Part shown: piece by piece, positions 14,304-20,211 of the stretch | How the letters are laid out: each line of letters starts with the position of its first letter | Position numbering within the stretch: position 1 is the stretch's first letter | IMG/VR virus record: IMGVR_UViG_3300044956_000810 | Coordinates: 1-22,974 of that record | From: a virus | Direction: 5' to 3' (one strand) | DNA: 22,974 nt | Notes under the pieces: generated by a model | What the model saw: the letters and a program-made list of their open reading frames with translations, nothing else | Told to the model about the DNA's origin: nothing | Database searches by the model: none | Translations under genes and position numbers: made by a program

Positions 14304-15062
14304 TTAGCCGATTACAAATGTCAATGGCGTTCCACCATCTTTATAATTAATTAGATCTTGCTCAAGCACTTCTAGTTCTGCCTTTGCTTCAGTTTTTAGA
14401 GCAGTTCCGTTTAAAGATGTGCTACCTTGAGGACTGGCAATTTGAGCAAATTTTTCTCGTGCTTCTCCCAATATCATTTTACATGTAGATAAAGTATAGT
14501 CCCGTAACCATTGTGCAGCGTATGGATCTTGTAACAGATTAAAATCAGGTCTTTGATTGTAAATCCACAATAATACTTCCTCTTCACTTCTTGGGCGTTG
14601 CATTAGAATTAACTTTTTTGTAGTTCTATTAAAAGTGAAGTTAATGTCGCTTCCGAACATTTTTCCTATCTGTTTTTGATAACTAGCAAATGCATAATAA
14701 GTTGCTAATCCACCCATATTTGTAGCTGTTAATAAGTAAGTATTAGAATAGGCTAGATTGAATGGTTCAAAAAGTGTGCCGCCTTGACCTCCACCCAATC
14801 TAGACCCTATGCTGCTTCGAAATATTTGACGAACATTAGCAATTTCACTTGGTAAATTATATTCGTTAGTATCAACTTCAAGTGTCAAAAATGCATAACT
14901 TTCTTCTACTGCATTTGAACTTCTCTGTCTAAATTTTCCTAGAGCACGATCTATAGCAATATTATAATCTTTAGGATCAAGTTCAACGTCTACCATTGAT
15001 CCACCTAGCATAGAATTAACATATTCTACGGTTTTTTGCCGTTCTAGTTCATTTTCGGTCAT
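14304..15062 (-). CDS. 13: Neck protein, T4 gp13-like
   Basis: In T4, gp13 and gp14 close the head and form the neck to which the tail is joined. This protein resembles the gp13 type of aquatic T4-like phages: KTVEYVNSMLGGSMVDVEL, then DYNIAIDRALGKFRQRS (in the first 50 residues), a LEVDTNEYNLPSEIANVRQI strand region, GGTLFEPFNLAYSNTYLL, NFTFNRTTKKLILMQRPR, and a helical end WLRDYTLSTCKMILGEAREK. The start is put at Met 15062, five bases after a TAAATA late core; an ATG at 15077 in the same frame would add five residues but lies upstream of that core and has no ribosome site. The gene is transcribed away from gp14, whereas in T4 they are collinear. T4 sequence identity is low, so the assignment leans on aquatic relatives and context. 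Confidence 0.8.
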   Translation of the reverse strand: MTENELERQKTVEYVNSMLGGSMVDVELDPKDYNIAIDRALGKFRQRSSNAVEESYAFLTLEVDTNEYNLPSEIANVRQIFRSSIGSRLGGGQGGTLFEPFNLAYSNTYLLTATNMGGLATYYAFASYQKQIGKMFGSDINFTFNRTTKKLILMQRPRSEEEVLLWIYNQRPDFNLLQDPYAAQWLRDYTLSTCKMILGEAREKFAQIASPQGSTSLNGTALKTEAKAELEVLEQDLINYKDGGTPLTFVIG

Positions 15063-15067
15063 AAATC

Positions 15068-15075
15068 TATTTACC
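15068..15075 (-). promoter_or_regulatory. T4-type late promoter, GGTAAATA, before gp13
   Basis: The octamer matches TATAAATA at 6 of 8 positions; TAAATA, 5 nt and ATG (15062) put the late start on the A of the ATG. It shares base 15075 with the plus-strand box for gp14. Confidence 0.5.
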
Positions 15076-15082
15076 ATAAATA
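15075..15082 (+). promoter_or_regulatory. T4-type late promoter, CATAAATA, before gp14
   Basis: The octamer matches TATAAATA at 7 of 8 positions. The core ends 7 nt before the gp14 ATG (15090), giving a predicted two-base leader. No Shine-Dalgarno sequence is present. Confidence 0.6.
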
Positions 15083-15089
15083 TAAAATC

Positions 15090-16277
15090 ATGCCTAAACT
15101 TTCTTTATACCGTCCAGAAAAAAGTAAAGATTTTAGATTTATTGACAGAGCCATCAACGAACAATTTCAAATTGGCGGAACAGATATTTTTGTTCACAAA
15201 TACATGGGTCCAAACTCGCCACAACAAGGGGAAAGTTCTCCTGCTCAACCTATGCATTCAAATTCTATTCCTGAATTAGGTATTCAAGACTTATTGTTAC
15301 TAGAAAATAGAGACAGAAAGTACGAGCCAGATGTTTATTCTCTTAGAGGTATTTACACATTACAAGATATTGATTTTAATTTAAGTCAATTTGGGCTATT
15401 TCTTCAAAATGATAACGTTATGATAACTTTTCATTTAAGAACCAGTTTTGAAGCTTTGGGAAGAAAATTGATTGCCGGTGACGTTTTGGAATTGCCTCAT
15501 CAAAAAGATGAATATGCTCTTGATGATAATCTTATGGCACTTAAAAGATTTTATGTAGTAAGTGAAGTAACACGACCTGCAAGTGGATATAGTCAAACAT
15601 GGTATCCTCATCTAATACGTGCAAAGTGTCAGCCCTTAGTTGACACCCAAGAATTTTCAGAAATATTAAATAAAGACAGCGGAGAAGATGATGGTACAAG
15701 TTTAAGAGATCTATTGAGTGATTATCAACGTAGCATAGAAATCAATAATCAAGTTATTCTCCAAGCAGAAGAAGATGTTCCAAAAAGTGGTTATGAAACA
15801 AGACACTTTTATATTATACCAGAAGACGAAAAAGGGCTTGTTGACACACAAGATGTAAGTGACACGGAAGTGGATATCACCAGCACCAGCATAAATGCTG
15901 CTGCTGTTGTTAAGACACCAAACAAAAATTATTATGTCGGTTGGTTAACAGGGGACGGAATTCCTCCAAACGGGTCGCCATACAACTTCGGAGTGCAGTT
16001 TCCTTTGTCAGCTGTTCCTGGTGAGTTTTTTCTACGAACAGATTACCTACCAAATAGAATGTATAGGTATGATGGAAAAAATTGGGTGAGATTTGAAGAC
16101 AACGTTAGAATGACCATAAGTACTCAAGGAGGAACGCAAACTAATGACTCTAACTTGGTAAGACAGACGCTGAAGGCAAGTTTTGTGAATAATTTAAATA
16201 CATCAACTATAGCAGGCCAAATTGTTTCAGAAAGACAATCTTTGAGCAAGGCATTAAAACCAAGAGCAGATTTATAA
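15090..16277 (+). CDS. 14: Neck protein, T4 gp14-like
   Basis: gp14 works with gp13 at the head-tail junction. The N-terminus LSLYRPEKSKDFRFIDRAIN (4-23) and GGTDIFVHKYMGP (29-41) match the gp14 type of aquatic T4-like phages. The middle, QFGLFLQNDNVMITFHLRTS (100-119) and LIAGDVLELPHQKDEYALDD (127-146), follows the T4 block of the FGMQVQDEVTLSI and GDLIYFPMDNSLFEI type, ending in WYPHLIRAKCQPL (171-183). At 395 residues it is longer than T4 gp14 (256); the additional part includes a GEFFLRTDYLPNRMYRYDGK region (311-330) like a tail-repeat module. The ATG is 7 nt after a late core. gp15 begins one base after the gp14 stop, so they are coupled. Confidence 0.9.
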   Translation: MPKLSLYRPEKSKDFRFIDRAINEQFQIGGTDIFVHKYMGPNSPQQGESSPAQPMHSNSIPELGIQDLLLLENRDRKYEPDVYSLRGIYTLQDIDFNLSQFGLFLQNDNVMITFHLRTSFEALGRKLIAGDVLELPHQKDEYALDDNLMALKRFYVVSEVTRPASGYSQTWYPHLIRAKCQPLVDTQEFSEILNKDSGEDDGTSLRDLLSDYQRSIEINNQVILQAEEDVPKSGYETRHFYIIPEDEKGLVDTQDVSDTEVDITSTSINAAAVVKTPNKNYYVGWLTGDGIPPNGSPYNFGVQFPLSAVPGEFFLRTDYLPNRMYRYDGKNWVRFEDNVRMTISTQGGTQTNDSNLVRQTLKASFVNNLNTSTIAGQIVSERQSLSKALKPRADL

Positions 16278-16278
16278 A

Positions 16279-17676
16279 ATGGATTATTTTTACGATGGTC
16301 AAATAAGAAGGTATATTAGTCAATTTATCAACATAATGAGTAACTTTGCCTATAAAGATAATAAAGGTAATCTAGTGCAAGTCCCAGTTCGTTATGGAGA
16401 CATGACTAGACAGGTAGCACAGATATTAAGGAAAAACTCAGAAAACTCTATACCAAGTGCGCCTTTTATTGCATGTTATATAAAAGATTTACAATTCGAT
16501 CGCCCTAGACTACAAGATCCTACATTTATCAGCAAGCTTCATATTAGGGAAAGAGATATAAATTCAAGTAATGATTATGTGAACGAACAAGGATCAAATT
16601 ATACAATAGAGCGTATCATGCCAAGTCCTTATATGTTGACACTGACAGCAGATATATGGAGCTCAAATACAGATCAAAAATTTCAAATATGGGAACAAAT
16701 TGCAGTATTTTTTAATCCTAGTCTTGAAATTCAAACCACAGATAATTATATCGATTGGACAAGCCTAAGTGTTTTGAATTTAGAAAATCAAACATTTACC
16801 AGCAGAACGATTCCTCAAGGAGTAAGTGAAGATATAGACATTTTAACAATGAATTTTACTGCCCCTATCTGGATTACGCCACCTGCTAAGGTTAGAAAAT
16901 TAGGAATTATTACAAAAATTATCAGTAATGTGTTTAGTTCTAATGCAGAAGGAATCATTCAGACACAATATAGAATAGACAGGTCAAATGATATTTTTAA
17001 CAATATAACTTCTAGGGAAGAAATAGTAATTACTCAAAATGATTTTGATCTTTTAGTGCTTAATAATCAAGCTAGACTTATTATGCCATCTGTACCTAAT
17101 AGGGAAGTTGACATAACAGACCCAAGAAATACAGTAAGTTGGCAAAAATTATTAAGTTTTTATCCAGGTAAATTTGTTGCAGGTGTTAGTCAACTTAGAT
17201 TTACCAATCCAGAAGGTAATGAAATAATAGCTTATGTCAGCTTAGATCCATTAGACGATAAAAATATGGTTTTAACTATTAATCAAGATACCGTTCCTAC
17301 CAACACCATATTATTTGGTAGAGGAACTATTGATGCAATCATTAATCCTCAAACTTATAATCCAGCTTCTCTTACAGCGGGGATTAGATTTTTAATCTTA
17401 GAAGGAATTAATGACAACGATCAATATGGAACTATTGGATATGATGGGCCAATAGCTTGGAAAAATGCTGATCAATCAGATTTTCAAGCAAAACCAAACG
17501 ATATTATAGAATGGGATGGATCAAATTGGGGTATAATTTTCAATAGCTCTACATTTTCAGGTACAATTTATATAACAAATACATATACAGGAATTCAATA
17601 TCAGTTTAATAACGGTGATTGGAGCAAAACTTATGAAGGAATTTATAATAATAAGTTATGGCGACTAATTCTGTAA
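16279..17676 (+). CDS. 15: Tail terminator / proximal sheath stabiliser, T4 gp15-like
   Basis: gp15 caps the tail and joins it to the neck. The N-terminus DYFYDGQIRRYISQFINIMS (2-21) and VPVRYGD (35-41) fit T4 gp15 (YFYNSSFRRYATLMGDLFS, VPITYAS). IMPSPYMLTLTADIW (113-127) matches the T4 NPSPIKMIYELSIF region, with QIWEQIAVFFNP (136-147) like QIVEQILPYFQP, and the end of the core MNFTAPIWITPPA (191-203) like EVNGWMYPP. At 465 residues it is larger than T4 gp15 (272); the C-terminal extension carries two Trp-rich motifs (EWDGSNWGIIF at 411 and FNNGDWSKTYEG at 443). The last 19 bp overlap the Nudix gene. Confidence 0.92.
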   Translation: MDYFYDGQIRRYISQFINIMSNFAYKDNKGNLVQVPVRYGDMTRQVAQILRKNSENSIPSAPFIACYIKDLQFDRPRLQDPTFISKLHIRERDINSSNDYVNEQGSNYTIERIMPSPYMLTLTADIWSSNTDQKFQIWEQIAVFFNPSLEIQTTDNYIDWTSLSVLNLENQTFTSRTIPQGVSEDIDILTMNFTAPIWITPPAKVRKLGIITKIISNVFSSNAEGIIQTQYRIDRSNDIFNNITSREEIVITQNDFDLLVLNNQARLIMPSVPNREVDITDPRNTVSWQKLLSFYPGKFVAGVSQLRFTNPEGNEIIAYVSLDPLDDKNMVLTINQDTVPTNTILFGRGTIDAIINPQTYNPASLTAGIRFLILEGINDNDQYGTIGYDGPIAWKNADQSDFQAKPNDIIEWDGSNWGIIFNSSTFSGTIYITNTYTGIQYQFNNGDWSKTYEGIYNNKLWRLIL

Positions 17677-18101
17677 ATCAAAAAATTATATGTAGTGGTG
17701 GCTTATTCTTAAGTGCAGATACAAAAAGATTTTTATTCTTACAAAGGACACAACTAAAAACTGAAGGACTTTGGGGATTCGTAGGTGGTAAAAAAGAACC
17801 AACTGATATTACCCCCTTTTCTACTTTAGAACGTGAAATAGGAGAGGAAATAGGAAAAATAAATGAAATTAGGAAAATTATTCCTTTGGAATTATTTGAA
17901 AGTTCTGATCAAAAGTTTCAATACAATACCTATGTTTTATTGATAGATAAAGAGTTTGTTCCTTCTCTTAACAATGAGCATTCAGGATATGCCTGGTGTA
18001 GTTTTAACCAATGGCCAAAACCTTTACATCAGGCTGTAAAAAATAGTTTGAATAATAAAGTAATAAAGGCTAAACTGGGAATTTTAATTAGTCTTATCTA
18101 A
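17658..18101 (+). CDS. Nudix hydrolase
   Basis: Nudix enzymes cleave nucleoside diphosphates linked to another group, often to clear or tune nucleotide pools. The protein has 147 residues. The Nudix box runs from Gly43-Gly44 to Gly66: GGKKEPTD, then ITPFSTLEREIGEEIG. It keeps REIGEEIG (59-66) with the metal-binding Glu pair E63-E64 but has Asp50 in place of the box Glu and one extra residue between it and Arg59, so it is a variant of G-x5-E-x7-RE-x2-EE-x-G. The C-terminal part has YAWCSFNQWPKPLHQAVKNS, a typical Nudix ending. The substrate cannot be read from the sequence. It overlaps gp15 by 19 bp without a ribosome site, and its stop overlaps the glycosyltransferase stop by 8 bp in convergent orientation. 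It looks like a cargo gene. Confidence 0.88.
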   Translation: MATNSVNQKIICSGGLFLSADTKRFLFLQRTQLKTEGLWGFVGGKKEPTDITPFSTLEREIGEEIGKINEIRKIIPLELFESSDQKFQYNTYVLLIDKEFVPSLNNEHSGYAWCSFNQWPKPLHQAVKNSLNNKVIKAKLGILISLI

Positions 18102-18750
18102 TAAGATCAGGTCCAAAGGCCCATGTACCTAGGTGTCTAAGTTCTTGGCTAAGAACAGAATCAATTTTAATATTATAACCTAGACTGCTTATTTTTTGAC
18201 ATAGTAGCATGTCTTCACCTAAGTAATCATTAGATTCAGCATTCCATCCAAATTCAAACCAAGGCTTCATCATTTCAGTAAATATTCTAGTTTTCATTAA
18301 CATACATCCCATACCTACGCCTTGTACCTCAACTAGTTCATTATATATCTCAAAAGGTAAAGGTTTTTGCCAATCACCAATTACCTTATATGCTACACCC
18401 TTAGCAGGTAGTTGTCGTCTAACGTAATTACAGGCTACAACAAGTTCATTATGTGCAAGCAGTCTTAGAGCAGTAGACGCAGGAAATACCATATCACTAT
18501 CAAGCCACAAAATATATTCTGCATCTAATTCAACTGCTTGGGTAGCTAATCTTTCTCTTTGAGTTAGTAAAATAGTACTAGCATCCATGAATATGTGAGT
18601 GTCTAAACTATTTTGAGTATTTAATTTAACCATTTCTGCTAGAGAAAGAGCGTGAGCAGAATGTAGAGTGTCTCTTGTAGGAATACATACAGCTAAATTT
18701 GTTTTTTTAGAATTCCAACTTGAAGTAGCAAATACAGATTTCTTTTTCAT
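18094..18750 (-). CDS. GT-A fold glycosyltransferase (family 2-like)
   Basis: The protein is likely to transfer a sugar from a nucleotide-sugar, perhaps to a host surface, a virion protein or DNA. It has the GT-A pattern: an N-terminal VCIPTRDTLHSAHALS (21-36), a helix region TILLTQRERLATQAVELD, and the metal-binding DxD motif in YILWLDSDMVFP (79-90, D84 and D86). Later pieces are GVGMGCMLMKTRIF (144-157), LGEDMLLCQKISSLGYNI (177-194, acids E179 and D180) and ELRHLG (203-208, a metal-type His206). There is no membrane segment, so it acts in the cytoplasm. Its ATG overlaps the stop of the 156-aa gene (ATGA). The donor and acceptor cannot be deduced. Confidence 0.88.
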   Translation of the reverse strand: MKKKSVFATSSWNSKKTNLAVCIPTRDTLHSAHALSLAEMVKLNTQNSLDTHIFMDASTILLTQRERLATQAVELDAEYILWLDSDMVFPASTALRLLAHNELVVACNYVRRQLPAKGVAYKVIGDWQKPLPFEIYNELVEVQGVGMGCMLMKTRIFTEMMKPWFEFGWNAESNDYLGEDMLLCQKISSLGYNIKIDSVLSQELRHLGTWAFGPDLIR

Positions 18751-19217
18751 GCGCCAGCTACATCCTTACTTAGTGTTTCACCTTTGATCACAAGACTATG
18801 AATAGCATTGATTAAGTCTTGTGTGCGTTTTGCACAAATTATAAAATCGTTAGGACTTAATTTGCACGCGGTATTCATAGTCTCTATGTTTAAACGTCCA
18901 TTAGTAAGAGTTTCTATAGCACAAGTTCTAGCTAGATTTTCAATAAATCTAAGTTTAATTTCTTCTTCATCATCTTCTAAAAGTATTTGACATTCGTCAT
19001 AATCTAAATCATCTAAAAGAGATAAAAGGTTAGTCAACTCATTTTCTTCAAATTTAGAAAGTTCTGTTTTTTTTGATAAAAATTTAATCCGATTTAAAAA
19101 ATCAAATAGAGTTTTAGGATTAGATGTTCTGTCCCAGTAAATTATATTGTCCAATTCCCATTTGCTTGGGCCTACATTTAAATTTTCTAACAATTCGTTT
19201 ATTTGTTCTATATTCAT
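18747..19217 (-). CDS. Protein of unknown function (156 aa)
   Basis: I do not recognise it. It is an acidic, mostly helical protein: MNIEQINELLENLNVGPSK (1-19), WELDNIIYWDRTSNPKT (20-36), FDFLNRIKFLSKKTELSKFE (38-57), an acid-rich segment LLSLLDDLDYDECQILLEDD and EEEIKLRFIENLARTC, then AIETLTNGRLNIETMNTACK. Four Cys are spread without a zinc pattern. A longer frame opens at 19334, but the first part would overlap the 80-aa gene by 110 bp, so the Met at 19217, eight bases past the stop of that gene, is preferred. Its stop overlaps the glycosyltransferase start (ATGA), so these two are coupled. Function is open. Confidence 0.75.
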   Translation of the reverse strand: MNIEQINELLENLNVGPSKWELDNIIYWDRTSNPKTLFDFLNRIKFLSKKTELSKFEENELTNLLSLLDDLDYDECQILLEDDEEEIKLRFIENLARTCAIETLTNGRLNIETMNTACKLSPNDFIICAKRTQDLINAIHSLVIKGETLSKDVAGA

Positions 19218-19224
19218 GTTTAAC

Positions 19225-19467
19225 TCAATTAACGGGGTATACTGTAGTTCTGCCTCCAAATGTTTTAGAAAATTTAATTTGTGTACCTGCTGTTTGACCA
19301 ATTCCATATATTGGATTAGCCCCAAGCACCGCACTTAATTTAATATTCCGTCCACCTGCAGGAGCGTCACCAGGAGATCCCGGAGTTCTATTTCCAGGAG
19401 GCGCATAGGCCTGGTTAACTTTTCCAAAACTTATTTCTGTCCCAGAAACCGGTAATGTGAAAGACAC
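19225..19467 (-). CDS. Small virion-like protein (80 aa)
   Basis: The protein begins MSFTLPVSGTEISFGKVNQA and ends FGGRTTVYPVN. The pattern IxFxKVN, a Gly/Pro/Asn-rich loop, then IKLSAVLG and IKFSKTFGG resembles a short domain (I-S-F-S, I-S-L-S repeats) common in tail and adhesin proteins of aquatic phages. No T4 counterpart is obvious. The start codon is GTG at 19467, chosen because it is in frame with the conserved opening, has an AGGA ribosome site seven bases upstream, and follows an exact late promoter by 21 bp. The only nearby ATG is in another frame. The stop TGA is followed eight bases later by the start of the 156-aa gene. Confidence 0.82.
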   Translation of the reverse strand: MSFTLPVSGTEISFGKVNQAYAPPGNRTPGSPGDAPAGGRNIKLSAVLGANPIYGIGQTAGTQIKFSKTFGGRTTVYPVN

Positions 19468-19488
19468 ATCAGATTCCTAAAGCAAATG

Positions 19489-19496
19489 TATTTATA
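19489..19496 (-). promoter_or_regulatory. T4-type late promoter, TATAAATA (exact)
   Basis: This is an exact 8 of 8 match to the T4 late consensus. The predicted start near 19483 gives a 16-nt leader containing AGGA before the GTG of the 80-aa gene. It probably drives the 80-aa, 156-aa and glycosyltransferase genes. Confidence 0.8.
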
Positions 19497-19862
19497 TGCA
19501 TGGTTTTTAAAGATTTAATAAAATAGATTGTCATAATAATTTAATAATCAGTTATTTACCATACTTACAACGGAAGATTAGGTTAGGTCTGGCCGTTGTC
19601 CACCTAAGAAGAATAGTATCTTTAATATTAATAATATTGATAGTCAAACATTATCTGTGTTACAGAAATATCGTAAAGTCCTCCTATTTCCACAAAAGAA
19701 TTGCGGATGAAAAAAATCCTTATCTTACATAAACCTTAAACCAAAATCTTTGTTAGACTTATGTGTCTTAACAGAAAGAGCTATCATTGTAGTTATAGAA
19801 TCGGACGGCTAAGTTATATAACATTTTTTTATCTGTATCTAACTTATCTGTATTATAAATCA
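19497..19862. other. Intergenic stretch, about 365 bp, without a recognised gene
   Basis: I see no tRNA cloverleaf and no clear terminator. It contains a small candidate ORF at its right end (19768-19863), a weak inverted repeat (GTTAGAC at 19752-19758 and GTCTTAAC at 19765-19772, with one bulged base), and an AGGAGG-type sequence on the minus strand (19680-19685) with no start codon at a usual distance. It may hold remnants of small genes or simply spacer. Confidence 0.5.
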
Positions 19863-19863
19863 T
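19768..19863 (-). CDS. Candidate 31-codon ORF coupled to the 112-aa gene
   Basis: The ATG (19863-19861) overlaps the stop of the 112-aa gene as TAATG, an arrangement also seen between the 403-aa and 122-aa genes. The peptide starts MIYNTDKLDTDKKM and ends YNYNDSSFC. It has no known family and could be a chance frame in AT-rich DNA; only the overlap supports it. Confidence 0.22.
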   Translation of the reverse strand: MIYNTDKLDTDKKMLYNLAVRFYNYNDSSFC

Positions 19864-20201
19864 TAAACTTTATTTTTTAATTCTATTTTGGATAAGATAC
19901 GCATATTTGTACCAGAAGTTATGGGTTCTACACTTATAGTAGGACTGAGTTTAGAGTCCTCATAGCTTTTTTCAATATCTTGTTGTTCTATAGGTTTTAC
20001 TTCTTTAATATCGTTAGTATTTTTAGCATCATATAAAATAATTTTATTTCCATCCCATTTACAAAGTTGATTATCGTTATTTGTAAACCACATACTAGTT
20101 GAATCCATAAGTGGTAAACTAGCAACTTCATTCGCATCTTCTTTTTTTGTATCGTTCATATTATCATAAATTATGTAAATTTTAGGTATATAGAAACACA
20201 T
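19863..20201 (-). CDS. Protein of unknown function (up to 112 aa)
   Basis: I do not recognise it. From Met 20201 it opens with MCFYIPKIYIIYDN; another Met in frame at 20159 begins MNDTKKEDANEVASLP and would give 98 residues. The body contains SMWFTNNDNQLCKWDGNKII, a Trp-Asp-Gly motif like those in gp14, gp15 and gp18, followed by a charged, probably disordered C-terminus (DIKEVKPIEQQDIEKSYEDS). The first Met lies 10 bp after the adhesin stop, which would suit translational coupling; neither start has a clear ribosome site. The position after a tail-fibre gene suggests an accessory of the tail fibre or an attachment chaperone, which is inference. Confidence 0.55.
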   Translation of the reverse strand: MCFYIPKIYIIYDNMNDTKKEDANEVASLPLMDSTSMWFTNNDNQLCKWDGNKIILYDAKNTNDIKEVKPIEQQDIEKSYEDSKLSPTISVEPITSGTNMRILSKIELKNKV

Positions 20202-20211
20202 ATTAATCTAC

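Noticed and set aside
19153-19160. CRISPR or tandem repeat arrays anywhere in the window
   Set aside because: No regularly spaced repeat was found on reading the whole sequence; this short position is only a placeholder for the window-wide search.
19217-19334. N-terminal extension of the 156-aa protein to 19334
   Set aside because: It would overlap the well-supported 80-aa gene by 110 bp, and the start at 19217 fits directly after that gene.
19741-19810. Possible tRNA or structured RNA in the gap
   Set aside because: No T-loop sequence, acceptor stem or anticodon arm could be fitted; only a weak bulged hairpin is present.
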